A DNA stretch of 64,000 bases from Coriaria nepalensis (GCA_027186245.1 CP114481.1:58040569-58104568); one strand, 5' to 3'. Shown: positions 24,201-40,030, numbered from the stretch's first letter. Numbers and translations are program-made. Notes: generated from the letters alone by a model not told the origin.

Positions 24201-25884
24201 TTCAGATGTGTCTTGACGCCAGGAGATCCTTACATGCCCTTGCCAAATGATGAAATCATAGCAAGAGTGACAAAACAGGTACTTAATTACTTTTCATAAT
24301 CGGAAGAGCCATGAAAACAACTTCTTTATTTAAATAGAGTAATTACAAGAAATGTAGTAATTTTTGATCCCTTTTAGGTGCTGGCATTATTCCCGTCTTC
24401 CCAAGGTCTAGAAGTTACTTGGTCCTCCGTCGTCAAGATCAGTCAGTCTCTATATCGGGAGGGACCCGGTAAAGATCCATTTAGACCGGACCAGAAGACG
24501 CCTATTCGGAATTTCTTCCTTGCTGGTTCATACACAAAGCAGGTAAACTCTTTTAAACTCTGTCGGGATTGGGCTTTGACAGATCTAGCCTTTGACAAAA
24601 TGCAATAAATAGGGCATGCTAGAAATAAAATAAAATAAATAGATGCTAAGGAAATTAATATGTAAGTTAAAGGATTAAAGCTAATCTAGTCCGACTTTCT
24701 TTTCAATGTATTTATTGACGAGCGAACTGAACTAACTGTGACTTAAGTAAAATGGTAATAAATGAAAGTAGAATTAAAAGTTTAACGACGTAAATAAACG
24801 ACTAAGTAAAAAAACACTTTAATAAAATGACATCGTGTAATTTTCCCCTCAATCCCTTGAACTTTGGTCTAGTTTCATTGCAACTAATTTTCCCCTCAAA
24901 TCCCTTAAAATTCGGTCGGCACCTCTCACATCCCATATATTTCAGTCACATCCTCTCTCTAATTGAGAGTGAGTCAGCTTCCTTTCTACTTTTTGGGGAA
25001 AGGTAGTTCAATTTTTGACCGAGTGTTGGAATTCGACTTACCTCCATGGAATTCGACTTCTGGAGTAAGTCGAATATGACTTTCTTTTTCTCTATGGCCA
25101 GCTGAACCTTGCCACTTTATGCTCAAATTCGGCCTACCCTTTACCTTTACCTTTGTTTGCTGAAAATGTGGTTGAAAAGAGGATTTTTGGCCCCCACTTT
25201 TGGAGAAAATTAATTCCTCATTTGACCCTTTATAAGCTTGGCCGAATTTCTCACTTTATTTGGCTGATTTCATCACGTTTTGGGGCCATTTCAATCGAAC
25301 TTGATGTTGGTTGAGAGTTGGTTTATCTTTTTTTCTTGAGGTTAAACCTTGAATGATCCATGTGCAAACAATTTATGGTTGGTTTTCATACCTTCTCACC
25401 AATCATTGTGATATTTTAATTTTTTTTGAGAAAAAACAAGCCTTAGCTCGTATTGAACCGAGTTTAATATTCCTCGATCTGTTGGAATTAGTTGTTGTAT
25501 GATCAAAACTTATATTTTCTCGATCACATTAATTACTTAATATTAATTGATTGATTTAATTATTATTAACCGATTTTATATTTAATTTGAAATTTCAATT
25601 CAATTATCTTCTGCCACGTGTCCGAAAACTTCTAGCGGCAATCCAACTTAAATATAATTTACCGCTCAATTAAGTAGAACTTACGGTTTCGTGGTTATAA
25701 TATTTTTTTGCAGGATTACATAGACAGCATGGAGGGGGCAACTCTGTCTGGTAGGCAAGCTTCTGCCTGTATTTGTGATGCCGGGGAAGATCTGCTCGCT
25801 CTACGAAACCAGATCTCCACCGTCGAATCTGATGGGGGAGACTTATTAGCCACCAATATTACCGACGAGTTGAGTCTCGTGTGA
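21228..25884 (+). CDS. ZDS: zeta-carotene desaturase, chloroplast
   Basis: Fourteen exons: 21228-21390, 21793-21917, 22009-22143, 22305-22377, 22533-22606, 22786-22890, 23004-23248, 23348-23435, 23519-23561, 23647-23803, 23914-24042, 24206-24278, 24378-24542, 25714-25884; 581 aa in frame. A Ser/Ala-rich transit peptide occupies roughly residues 1-50. Then come [20 protein letters not shown] (FAD dinucleotide fold), [17 protein letters not shown] and [15 protein letters not shown]. The C-terminus has [19 protein letters not shown] and TLSGRQASA, the carotenoid-desaturase signature. Known reaction: plastid desaturation of zeta-carotene to neurosporene and lycopene, using FAD and plastoquinone. 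Intron 13 is unusually long (1171 bp). No lesions. Confidence 0.96.
24543..25713 (+). other. long last intron of ZDS
   Basis: 1171-bp intron bounded by CAG|GTAAAC and TTGCAG, several times longer than the other ZDS introns. It contains a duplicated GGAATTCGACTT (25028-25039 and 25048-25059), the second copy facing AAGTCGAA about 7 bases later as a short hairpin. No coding frame or transposon ends are recognised. Confidence 0.55.
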
Positions 25885-26365
25885 TTTGATTCTTGTTTTT
25901 TTGTTTGTTTTTGGTGTACGTACATAAAAAAAAAAAAACAAAAAACAAAAAAACAATGCGATATGAAGTCATTAGAAACTTATTTTCAGTTAAGTCCTTA
26001 AGAAAAGTAATATCTCATTCAAATGGGTAGTATATTATAATTTAACTTTAAAGAATATATATAATAATATAAAAAGGCATAATACGTAGTTTGCATGTGA
26101 TGGGGAGGTTGTTTAAGGCAATCGTTGCCCTTACAGGCCAAACAGGGTACATGCACCATCTTCCAACATTCGTTATTACATCCCTATCATAGCCCATGTA
26201 CCTTTAGGCGGAGCTAAGGTTGCCGAGGCGGCCATGGTCGATCCTTAATTTTATCAAAATTTAAAAATTCATTATTTGGTACGCTGTTCATTCTTGTTGG
26301 ATTAGCCTGATTGGTGATTAACTTTCACTAACAGTGATGTCTGGCCTTACTTACGTAGGAGTTAG

Positions 26366-26463
26366 GAATATTGATATTATACTAATCTGAAGCTAAATTA
26401 CACGCATGAATCATGAATATTGATATTATACTAATCTGAAGCTAAATTACATGCATGAATCAT
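26366..26463. repeat. tandem duplication, 2 x 49 bp
   Basis: Units 26366-26414 and 26415-26463 both begin GAATATTGATATTATACT and end GCATGAATCAT. By eye they differ at one base (ACGCATG versus ATGCATG). Confidence 0.9.
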
Positions 26464-28796
26464 GCATGTACTAGCTACAGAATTGGATTATTAATTAATT
26501 AGAGAAAAAAAAAATTATAAAAAAAGGGTTTGGAACTTGAGGGCAATGAGGTAAATAAAATTAGATGAAATGACATCCACATGATACATAGACATATGTC
26601 AATCATAAGGATGTGTAATTACGTGATTGCCTTGCCTTCTCTTGCGTTGCTTTCGATCTTTTAAAAGTATTTGAATTATGTGAGATATTAGTTTGAGATA
26701 TTTTTCGACCTTTTGATCCTAATTTGTATGAGATATTTTTCGACATGTCGACTACAGATTAGGATCTCACATATCGATCTGTGCATCTTAAATCGGCATA
26801 TCGATGTATAGACCGAGATCACATATCGGTCTGTACATCTTATATGTAACTCTAAGATACCCTTCGAGAACTTGAGAATTCGGTTTGAGACAGACTGACA
26901 TATTTGGAACTCGATCTGATTTTAGATTTCAGATTAAGAACTCGATCTAGATCAGAAACTACATATTGAATATCGGTCTCTAGATTTTAGATTCAGATTC
27001 ATATTGAATACCGATTTTTAGATTTCAGATATTCAGATTGAATTATATATATAACGTAATAAAATAATATATTAAATAATATTATAATTATAATTATATT
27101 ATTTTGATATAATATTTTATAAAAATAATATTTATAATTATAAAAAAAATTTGTTATTATATACCTATAAAATTTTTCTGTAGTGTTTGAATTATTTTTC
27201 ATTGGAAATTAAGAAATCTTAAAAGTATCAGAAGCCTACTTGGACTCTTTCGTGTCGGAAAGAAAAGAAAAAGGAAAATTCGAGATGATAGTTGAACATA
27301 TTTTCGGATTTACTGTATTTCTCACTTCTCACCTCACTTTTTCAAAATTACCCAAAATCATTTTCTATTACTTTTATTTGTTCATAATCTGAATATTATA
27401 GAAACTGATTTTTAATCTGAATCGAAAATGGGTAACAAAAACTGAATCTCCTTTTTTTTTTTTTTCTCTCTTTCGTGGGTTAGACCCATAAATTCAAATA
27501 TGTCTTAATCCATAGTAGTTGATATGTGGACTTAAATCGAAAATTTTATCGCAATAGCAATCGAGTTTTGGTTGCAACACATAATATTCTCCCGACAAGA
27601 ACATGTCAAGTGCATCAAACTCTTCTAGAAATAAAAACTCGTGTCCGGACCGGATATTTTTATCAAATGGCCGGTCAGTTCTAATTTTGTAGTTTGGTTA
27701 AGTAGCCATCGGCCTGATTAATTATGTCTAACTTCGACTGAGTGATGATATATACATCCCCATCCCCCCTACCTGATTCCTTATTGCCACGGGATGACGG
27801 AGTTAGGGGTGGGCAAAGAGGTGGCCTTCCTCAACTTTCTGAAAATTAGTTTTTTAGTCTAAAATGATTTAAAAAATTATATATAAATCACTAAAACTTA
27901 AATACAAATTTATGTTTGTCCATTCTAAATTCTTCTCTGGCTTCATCCCTACAGTTATCGCTATCGATGCATGCATGGCTCCACGACCATTAAAGGGTAA
28001 GCAGTTGATCTGTCATTGCCCCTTTGCACTAAACGGCAGGCAGAGCAGCTTGAAAGGACCCCACATCAAACATGTTAGTCCTTTCTGATTTCTGTTGCAG
28101 AGGGTTTTTGAGGATGCAATGACAAAAAAAGGTCGACAACTGTGCCCTAACCTCCATGCTTCAACATGTGATCAATCCGACAAAGATTAAAGTGTTAAAC
28201 AGTATGCAATGTTTGGATTAATAGATTCTGATAAGTGATAAGCCAGTTGATTAAGTGTTAAACAGTTAATTAATCAAAGTGCTAGCAAATTTTCCATCTA
28301 TTGATCTTGTCCTCGAGGCTAAGTCTTTCCAACCCATGTGGTCTTGAATATGAGTTTGGTTTTCTTGAGAGGAGAGGAATTGATTAGTTTAGTAGTTGAT
28401 TAACTATTGTATTGTTGACTTTTAATATATATAGAAGGGTGAGGAGTTAATTAGTTGACTGATTATCATAATATATATATTACCAAAAAAACAAAAGGGC
28501 TTCTTATTTATTCATAATATATATATTTATTTATTTCTGCAGCCAACTATAAAGACTCTTGTCTGCCTCGCATGAAAATGGGTGGGGTCGTAGGTGGCTC
28601 TGGTTTTTGTTTCTTTTCGTGTAGCATGTTAAAAGCTTGCCTTTTATATGTAGTGTTTTTGTTAACATGAATCGATCTTTTCTATGTTCCTATCCTATCG
28701 CTCACGTGAAATCGTAATAATTTTATCACTTTTCTCCTTTTTTTTTTTTTTTCTTTGAAGAACTACTTTTGTATTTAATTATATATATAATCCCTC

Positions 28797-28800
<4 letters not shown>

Positions 28801-28835
<35 letters not shown>

Positions 28836-28836
28836 T
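28801..28836 (+). repeat. (CT)n microsatellite in WNK leader
   Basis: A run of about 14 CT units roughly 120-150 bp before the WNK ATG. CT/GA runs are common in plant leaders and core promoters. A second, shorter CT run follows the first splice donor (about 29033-29061). Confidence 0.8.
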
Positions 28837-28952
28837 CTCCCTGAGGAGTGTGTGTCAGGAAGAAAGAAGGAAAGGGAAGAGCCAAAGGGGAAATCTTATG
28901 ATTATAAGAGAAAAGGGAAAATAAAAATTAGCCAGGAAATTTCGTTTAGAGA

Positions 28953-31692
28953 ATGAATGGCCTCACCTCTCTTCAGCCAGATTACTCAGAGTTTGTTGAA
29001 CTCGATCCAACTGGCAGATATGGCAGAGTAAAATCTCTCTCTCTCTCTCTTCTCTCTCTCTTCCATTTCTTCCTTGTGCTTAGTTTGATCGTTGGGTTCC
29101 TCTGTTTCTTGCAGTATAACGAAATCCTTGGCAAAGGAGCTTCCAAAACAGTGTATGAATCCAACTCTGCTGGGCTAATTTCAACACCCATTTCATATTT
29201 CTCTTAAAAATTCGATCTTTTTCGTCTGGGTATCTCATGTTCTTTTTAATTCGTTATTTCATATTCATTATCCGGCAAATAAAAAAGGGCCATTTCGATT
29301 ATCCAATCATTGACTGGGTGGTTTTTTTTTGTTGCAGTTACAGAGCATTTGATGAGTATGAAGGGATTGAAGTTGCCTGGAATCAGGTCAAGCTCTATGA
29401 TTTTCTACAAAGCCCAGAAGATCTGGAGAGACTTTACAGTGAGATCCATCTGCTCAAAACATTAAAGCATAAGAATATTATGAAATTCTACACCTCTTGG
29501 GTTGATACTGCTAATAGGAACATCAATTTTGTCACTGAAATGTTCACTTCTGGAACTCTCAGACGGTAAGTATAAACTCACCTTTTCCAACTTGATATTT
29601 AGTTATAAACTCCCTTTTCCTACTTGATATTTAGTTTTCTAGTGATTTTCATTTCATTTCTGGGTTATTATTATTATTTTTTTATAAATAAATCTGACTA
29701 TTTTTCAATTGGGTATTTTTCTTTTAGATATAGGCTAAAGCACAGGAGAGTTAACATTAGAGCAGTGAAGCATTGGTGTAGACAGATTTTGAAAGGTCTT
29801 CTCTACTTACATAGCCATGATCCTCCTGTTATCCATAGAGATCTAAAGTGTGACAATATCTTCATTAATGGGAATCAAGGGGAAGTCAAAATTGGAGATC
29901 TTGGCCTCGCTGCCGTTCTCAGAAAATCTCATGCTGCTCATTGTGTTGGTATGATTTGAATTCCCCCCTTTTGTGGTATTTTTGGTTTTCTGGGAGATTT
30001 TGGGGATTGAACTAAATTAGGCGAAATTATTTTTGTTAGAAAATTTATTTGTTTATGGCTTGATTATTTGGTAGGGACACCTGAGTTTATGGCACCAGAA
30101 GTGTACGAAGAGGCTTATAATGAATTAGTTGATATTTATTCTTTTGGAATGTGCATCTTGGAAATGGTTACTTTTGAATATCCTTATAGTGAATGTACTC
30201 ATCCTGCTCAGATATACAAGAAAGTTATTTCCGTAAGAATACTCGCTCCCTTCTCTCTCTAAATGAAAGGCAGGGGAAAAAAAAGTAGATTCTAATGACA
30301 TGATTTATATTTTCAGGGGAAAAAGCCAGATGCTTTGTACAAAGTGAAGGATCCAGAAGTGAGACAATTTGTTGAAAAATGCTTGGCAACAGTGTCACTT
30401 AGGCTTTCAGCTGGGGAGCTACTAGACGACCCGTTTCTTCAGATCGATGACTGTGAACACGATTCAAGACCCTTGCTTTGTAGAAGAGAGTTTGATAATA
30501 TAAGTCCTATTGTGACACAGCCTTTCCTTGAATTTAATGGAAGTAAAACCAGCACCATTGGTAATGGATATTCAAATGAATATTGCTGTGAATCGTATAA
30601 TGAATGGGCGTACCAACCAATCGAAAACAATCTTCCTGGACTTGAACTATTCAACTACCATGATGATAATGACGATGATCATTTAGAAGATATTGATGTG
30701 AGCATTAAAGGCAAGATGGGAGAAGATGGTAGCATCTTTTTAAGACTCCGAATTGCCGATAAAGAAGGTTTGTATTCATATATTTGTATCTTCACTTTCT
30801 TACTTTAGAAAGATATTGGGTTAAAACAATTCTATCCTTTTATTACTCTGCAGGCCCTACCCGGAACATTTATTTCCCATTTGACATTGAAATGGACACG
30901 GCATTAAGCGTAGCAACTGAAATGGTAGCCGAGCTTGATATGATGGACCATGATGTGACCAGAATAGCTGATATGATTGATGGTGAGATCGTTTCCTTGG
31001 TGGCTGAATGGAGTTCTGGCCCAGGATTAGAGGAAACTCCTAGATTTACTCCAACCCAAAATGTATGCCGCAATTGTGTTTCTAATCACACATCGGATGG
31101 TTACTTGGGGGAGGATTTGTTGATGAATAATAATAATAATATCCATAATGTATCAAAGAACTTAGAGGTTCGTCCATGCTGTAGAAATGGATGCACTTCA
31201 ATGTGCGGCCGGTTTGAGGAGATTATGTATTTTGCCGAAGGTGCACCAAATGGTTCTGTGAGCTCTGGACAGAGCCATTTTGACGAGGAGTGCGATAGAG
31301 CAGGTGGGCCTGATCCGACTATGGATGAGAGAAAAGAGAAATTGTTGGAAACTGGGATTAGGAATGAATTGGATCCGCCTTTGTGCGGTGATGCGGGGCC
31401 TATAGATGAAAGAGAAATCCAGCAGGAAATGAGATGGATAAGGGCAAAGTACCAAATCGAGTTGAGGGAACTTAGGGATGAACAGTTTGGGGTTATCGTA
31501 AAATCTTCGGCTTTCAGAAACAGAGAACATAAATCGGAGAATGGAATTTCAGTGCCGTCTTTACTACACGATTATGACCATATGTGCTGCCCCAATTTAG
31601 AAACCCAACGGGCTCGAATCAGAGCTTGCTCTTTGCTTCCGATTTCTATCCACAGGTCGGTTTCCCTCCCGGTTGATGCCGTCAGTATATAA
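28953..31692 (+). CDS. WNK9: WNK serine/threonine protein kinase (with no lysine)
   Basis: Seven exons: 28953-29027, 29115-29152, 29338-29565, 29728-29948, 30075-30232, 30317-30767, 30854-31692; 669 aa. The kinase domain spans about residues 25-290. Subdomain II reads [11 protein letters not shown], where the usual strand-3 Lys is absent, as in all WNKs. [13 protein letters not shown] supplies the alternative Lys. Catalytic [15 protein letters not shown] and [10 protein letters not shown] are present; the activation loop reads [21 protein letters not shown]. After an acidic linker comes an OSR1-C/PF2-like domain ([48 protein letters not shown]). The Cys-containing tail has an HEADxxx-like [23 protein letters not shown] coiled segment. 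Family role: osmotic, circadian and flowering-time signalling. Assignment to WNK9 rests partly on neighbouring genes. Confidence 0.93.
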
Positions 31693-33101
31693 ACAAACCA
31701 TGTAAGAAGGCAATCTTTTGTATTATTTTCTTTCTAAGTGAATTCATCTTGAGTATAATTATTATAGCAACCCCCTTTTTTTTCTTTTTCATTTTTTTAC
31801 TGCGGAAAATCAAATATTAGCATGGTTATATAATGCCCAATTAGGATCATAGTGAATGTTTGTAGATGAGAATAGAATAGACCCCCCCGAGAAGGCAAGT
31901 TGATTAAAGTGAAGATTGTGGATTAGTTTTGAGATGTGATCAGTACAAATTACATGTACTTCTTCCTTTTCTGGTAGGTCGGTCCCAAACTTTATGTAAA
32001 GAGTGATTAATGGTTCTTCCTAATGGAATCATGGATGGGTTTTTGAATGGGTATGGATTTTCCATGCCCCACCAGAGCAAATAATGCAGCATGCTCTGTT
32101 TCTTATGAGTTATCTCTATACGACTCTGCCCCTTTCTATCATTATTTGATTCTCCACTTCCTCATCTCATCTTGGCCGACTTTCTGATATGTATCTCTCC
32201 TTTTCTTTTGGGGGGGGGGGGGGGGGGGTAAGATTTGAATATGGGATCTAATCAAATCGACCGCCAAAAAAAAAAAAAAAAGAAAGTCAAGCAAATTCAA
32301 TTACAGCAATAAATATATAGATAAATATACTATCTTGGCCAAAATCTTGGTAAGATCTGAATAAACTTAGAAGGATGCAAGAATCTAAGACTTGACCACG
32401 TGCGTGTAGAAGGATCTACTTTGTTAAGCATCATGGGTAAAAGGTGACATTTAAAGATAATAAACAAATATATCATAGCGCTACATTTAAAGCTTTTGAG
32501 AGATAGATTAGGAGGAGATGGTGGGTGCTGGCTTTTGAATGATTGGATAAACTACTAGCTTTATATGCTTCTTATCCCTTTAGGCTTTTCTCATTTTGAT
32601 AATGGTGACTGGATAGAGAGAGATATGGAACTTGTGGGTCATGCACCAAAAGTTTCCCTTCTTTTTCATGCATCAAAATGAGAATGAATGCCTAAAATTC
32701 TTTACTCATACATTGTTTTTATAATCTGAAAAATAAAATCATCTCATATTCTCGTAAATGCTACTAGGCTTAGCCTTAAAAGTCAAAGTCAATGTCCCTT
32801 TGCCCGGCCAAGTGGATTACAAACGAAAGCCCATTATGGTCGAAAAATCTCGGGCCTTGAGACGACGACAAGTCCATGACACAAATATCTAACCGAGCCA
32901 ATGACTAAAAGAAATAAATCCCAGTCCAGCCCATAGCAGGGCGATTCTGTAGAAGAAGAGATTTCACTGAAACCCTAACTTTACATAAAGGTTTTCGCCT
33001 AACGTGATTCAGTTTCTCGAGCATCCACTTCTTCGATTGCTTTCTGCGCCGTAGTTTTTCGCTGTTCTCAGCTTCCATCTACACTACTCATCCTCACGAT
33101 C
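31693..33101. other. intergenic region, WNK 3' / eS24 promoter
   Basis: Contains a long G run (about 32210-32228) followed by an A run (32265-32281). The last 300 bp hold the eS24 promoter elements listed separately. No coding frame. Confidence 0.5.
32828..32978 (+). promoter_or_regulatory. site II elements and telo-box upstream of eS24
   Basis: AGCCCA (TGGGCT on the other strand) occurs at 32828-32833 and 32928-32933. AAACCCTAA (telo-box) is at 32970-32978. Site II plus telo-box is the well-known promoter pairing of plant ribosomal-protein genes, and the spacing before the ATG at 33102 is suitable. Confidence 0.75.
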
Positions 33102-34484
33102 ATGGCGGAAAAGGGCGTTACAATACGGACCAGGAAGTTTATGACTAATAGGCTCCTCTCAAGGAAGCAATTCGTACGTTTCTCTGTTACTTTTCTATTT
33201 CCTTCGTTTTATCAGAGATTTAAACATGGCTTTTCAGTTCTATAATCCGTATTCCGATTTTTAGTTAAGGCTGTAATTTTTTTTTTTTTTTACTTAATTT
33301 TGCATTCGGGTAGATACGCTTTTCATTAATTTGAAGAATTATGAATAATGTAGACCATATGATTTCTTCGGCGTAGAACAGATTCTCAATTACTGATAGT
33401 TGGGCTCCAAGTACGATAGAAATTGATTTATATTTATTATCTTTTTTTTTTTAAAGATGCTGTTTTTCCTGCAAAGAGCTGAAAAGTTTCTACTTCTAGA
33501 GTTAGATATAGGTTTAAAGCTCTTGCTTTTTCACTGGGTTCAGATATGGTCCCTAAGAATGCTATTTTTCTGTTTCATGAAGGTCATTGATGTTCTTCAT
33601 CCTGGACGGCCCAATGTATCCAAGGTAATTAGAGTTCAAGTTCCAGTTTTTGTTTTAACTTTTATGCCCCATTTGGAGACAATATAGGAATTTGAATTCA
33701 ATCGAATTGATTAGTAAATCCTGATCCATTTTTTTGGAACAAAATTTTAAAATTAACCCTAACATTTCTTAATCTCTCTGTAAAACTAGATTAACTTTAT
33801 TAAAAATTTGGTGTGTAGAGTTTCGAATCATATGTTTCTTTTTATTCTTTTTTTGGTTTACTTGATGTGAAGGTGGAGCTGAAGGAGAAGCTCGCAACAT
33901 TGTATGATGTCAAGGACACAAACTCTATATTTGTTTTCAAGTTCCGAACACACTTTGGAGGTGGAAAGTCCACTGGATTTGGTTTGATCTATGATTCTGT
34001 TGAGAACGCAAAGAAGTACGAGCCTAAATATAGGCTTATCAGGGTAATTCCATTCTTACCATAAATGTTCTCTATCAGTGCACTTGCATGTTGATAATTC
34101 TCTCTCTTGCTTCTTTCTCTACTCCTGTTTTCTTCAACTTAAAATATGGTTTAAAAACAGTTTTGATAATCTTTTCTAGACAAATAAAGGATGCTTTTAG
34201 TAGGATAAGGTAGCTTTTTTGACATATCATAGTTTACAGACTGAGTTTCTTATCTCGTATGTCATTGCAGAATGGCCTTGATACTAAGGTAGAAAAATCA
34301 AGGAAACAGATGAAGGAGAGGAAGAACAGGGCTAAGAAGATCCGAGGAGTTAAGAAGGTAAGCCCATTGTTTTCAGTTTTGTTCAGATTTCTTAAAGAAC
34401 AGATCAAACTCTATACTTACTTCATTGCTGTTGTTCCTGTTTTTTGTCCAGACAAAGGCGTCAGATGCTGCCAAGAAGAAGTAG
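33102..34484 (+). CDS. RPS24: 40S ribosomal protein eS24
   Basis: Five exons: 33102-33173, 33583-33624, 33873-34043, 34271-34357, 34452-34484; 134 aa, normal length. The sequence opens [20 protein letters not shown] with RKQF, then [40 protein letters not shown] and a Lys/Arg-rich tail ending AKKK. This is almost invariant in plants. Role: structural protein of the small ribosomal subunit, needed for pre-rRNA processing in the cytosol and nucleolus. Two acceptors use AAG (ATGAAG and GTGAAG). The promoter carries site II and telo-box elements. Confidence 0.97.
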
Positions 34485-35674
34485 ATCTACTCTTCTCTCA
34501 ATCTCAAGGACCCAAATGAGTTTCCATTATTCAGTAGGCCATGTTTACTTGTTAGAGGTTGCTTTTATTTTTTTGAAGAATGAGATATGCTTCTTGACAG
34601 ACAGTGGATGATTGGGAATGTAACCCCATTCGTTGAACCTGAAAGAGTTATGCTGAGTTCAATTCTGACATTTTTAGCTATCAATTCCTGATATTTTTGA
34701 CTTCCATTCAAGTAAGCCAATATCATATTATATCATTTGGGCCAATACCTGTGCCATTTTGTTTCGATAGGATTGAAAAGCTAGCTAAGATCTGATCCCA
34801 ACAATCTATCAAAAAATTGATCTATATCATCATCATCATCATCATTCCTTCTCTTTATCTCTAAGCCTTGGTATAACAATCTTTTTATAATATAAAAATG
34901 AAAAGTAATGGTTCTTATTTAGCACGTTCTAGTCACCAATAGCGATCTTCTAAATGGGATAATGCTTAATTGATGCACCATAGAAGAATAATATATAAGG
35001 TATAGTAAGTTCTTTAATGGAATCTCATAATTGAGAAAAAATAATAATAAATAATAAAAATACAAATAATTATAATAACAACAAGGGTTAGTGGGGGATT
35101 GGCTCATAACCTCCCTCATTTGAAAGTGCTTGCGAATAAACCCCCTCACCTTTGTAAATTTGTGCTAAAATCCTCCTGTACTTAAAAATGAATAAAAATC
35201 AAAAGACCCTTTACATTTTTATTAGAGGTACTAATAATACACAGGTGGGTTTTTAGCATTGTTTATAAAAATATAGGGGGCCATCTTAAATATTTTAAAG
35301 TACATAGAACCTTTAGCAATTTCTTGGAAATGGAAGGAGTAAAATGGGAAATCGTAATTTAATCATCAGAACGTGTTTCAATTTATTCCTCACTTTCACA
35401 TGTCATCACTTTTTTTTTTTTTTTTTATAAATAATTATCTGCTGGTCTGTGTCCAACTCTTTTTTCCCTTTGTCTGTCTTGCTTGATCCTTGCCGTGTAG
35501 TGGTAGCATTGGCTCTAAGAGAAATTCGTGGACCAGTTTGCCTTGTGCCCTTTTCAGTTTTCACATCTCTATCGTCTTCCCTCCTCTTCCTGAATTCTCC
35601 TTCTCTTTCTTCTATCTTCTTCCTTTGTTCCTCATTTCCTGTTACTAACTCCCGAACCAGGCTGAATTCAAATC
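34485..35674. other. intergenic region and GSDA leader
   Basis: 3' UTR of eS24, then AT-rich DNA including a (CAT)n run near 34822-34844 and poly-T near 35409-35427. CT-rich leader sequence precedes the GSDA ATG. No coding frame is supported. Confidence 0.5.
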
Positions 35675-37589
<1,915 letters not shown>

Positions 37590-37917
37590 CTTGTGCATCA
37601 TTGTTTCCCTTTAAAAAAAAGAAAAAAGATGGAAGCTTATAAAACATCAATTCTTCATCTTTCCACTCACAGCAGAAAAACAATTCATGATTCTTGGACA
37701 AAAATACAAAATTTTGCCAAGTTAATTTATTATCAATCTACTCCAATAATTGATTCTCTCATCCTTGAGCTACTGTGGTTTTCATATGACATCTTCCATC
37801 TTTTATTTCATACATATGATCTAATCTATACACATCAAGGACTATCTATCATAATAAAAACTAAAAGTCTGAGGGGAAAAATAAGAGTATAAAAATGTCT
37901 CGTCTCAAAATGAATAA

Positions 37918-39000
37918 TCATCCTTCCTTAGACCTCAGATCCTGCAATGCTGTTCTAATCTGTTCCTGAACCAACTCCAACCTCTTTAAATAAACCTCCA
38001 TTTCCTCAACTTGCTGATTTCTCCACCTCCCATCTACCTCCTCTTCACCTATTACCCTGTTCAAACTCAACGGCGGCATCACATTACTTAACAGGTCCTT
38101 AAACAATGGCGACAAGTTGCCTTTCAATATCTCCTCGATTAAACTTGTATTCTTAGTCGAACCATTGCTATTTTGATCCGACCCATTGTTCAAATTTGCC
38201 CTCTCGCCATCATTCAACACATCATCTTCTACGCCCACTCGGCCCCAGATTCTGTTTGCGATTTCAAACGCACTCTGATCATGAGGGCTTTTGAACGAAA
38301 CGTTTTCACCAGAATTGGTTTTGTTCACAAGGGCTTGGTGTTTTCTCCTTAATCTCCTTAGCTTGTCAACCAGCTGATTCTTGCTGCAAGGATTCTGAAA
38401 CTTTGACTTGATTTTTTCGTAGAACAATGCGGCCTCGTTCTGGTGGAGATGGTGAGCACTTATTCTGCGCTCCGTGGTGTATTCAAGAAATACATTCAAG
38501 AGCTTAAGCTCTTCATCTCTGGTCCAGAACCTGTAATTCCGGGACTCATCAAGCCGCCTACTAATCTTCTCCTCGAGTGGTTTTTTTAATGTAGTCGTCC
38601 GGCGAGTAATACGTCGGCGTTTCAGTGCGGTGGATACAGAGGGATCGTCCTTGTTGGTGGGACTTACTCCGGGTCCGGGAACGGCGATTGTGACAGAGGT
38701 GGAAGGATTGTTTGTTATTGCGAAGGTGGTGGGAATTGGATTAATGGTGGAAGAAGATGGATTGTTGTTGACTTCATCATTCATGTCGTAGACCACCTCT
38801 TCTTTTACACGAATGATATTGTTTCGACCATTGCGATCTTCTTCTTCTTCTTCCTCTTCCTCTTTGCAGAGAAAGTAGTCTTCTTCGTCGTAATCATGAG
38901 GATAAGTATGTTCTTCGCTATGGGAATCGGTATCTTCTTCTTCTTGTAGTGTTGAAGAGGATGAAGAGGAGAGAATCCAGGAAACCAGAGGCCACGACAT
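37918..39000 (-). CDS. GeBP/storekeeper-like (DUF573) DNA-binding protein
   Basis: Single exon, 360 aa, ATG at 39000. The N-terminal 100 residues are very acidic with Ser and Glu runs and an EEEEEEEE tract. The DUF573 domain follows: RFWTRDEELKLLNVFLEYTTE, FYEKIKSKFQNPCSKNQLVDK, LRRLRRKHQALVNK, SPHDQSAFEIANRIWG. The C-terminus has a predicted coiled coil (QQVEEMEVYLKRLELVQEQIRTALQDL), like the leucine-zipper motif of GeBP proteins. Family role: nuclear non-canonical leucine-zipper transcription factors in cytokinin response and trichome development. Convergent with GSDA. Confidence 0.9.
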   Translation of the reverse strand: MSWPLVSWILSSSSSSTLQEEEDTDSHSEEHTYPHDYDEEDYFLCKEEEEEEEEDRNGRNNIIRVKEEVVYDMNDEVNNNPSSSTINPIPTTFAITNNPSTSVTIAVPGPGVSPTNKDDPSVSTALKRRRITRRTTTLKKPLEEKISRRLDESRNYRFWTRDEELKLLNVFLEYTTERRISAHHLHQNEAALFYEKIKSKFQNPCSKNQLVDKLRRLRRKHQALVNKTNSGENVSFKSPHDQSAFEIANRIWGRVGVEDDVLNDGERANLNNGSDQNSNGSTKNTSLIEEILKGNLSPLFKDLLSNVMPPLSLNRVIGEEEVDGRWRNQQVEEMEVYLKRLELVQEQIRTALQDLRSKEG

Positions 39001-40009
<1,009 letters not shown>

Positions 40010-40030
40010 TCAATGTGGCAAGTAGTAATT

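Larger units (their letters stand above)
25885..28952. other. 3-kb intergenic region, AT-rich with repeats
   Basis: Between ZDS and WNK. It holds a 2 x 49-bp tandem duplication (26366-26463). A stretch of related short units (GATATTTTTCGAC, GATCTGTACATCTTA-like) spans about 26690-27010, followed by very AT-rich DNA to 27180. I found no protein-coding or RNA gene. Confidence 0.5.

Noticed and set aside
29935..30110. WNK activation loop reads HCVGTPEF, lacking the Ser and Ile of the SVIGTPEF form
   Set aside because: I recall the same HCVGTPEF form in one plant WNK subgroup (WNK2/WNK9-like), and the splice junction is clean, so it is probably a clade feature and not a lesion.
32205..32285. Long G run followed by an A run
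   Set aside because: Simple homopolymer tracts, likely length-unstable or assembly-affected; no functional signal.
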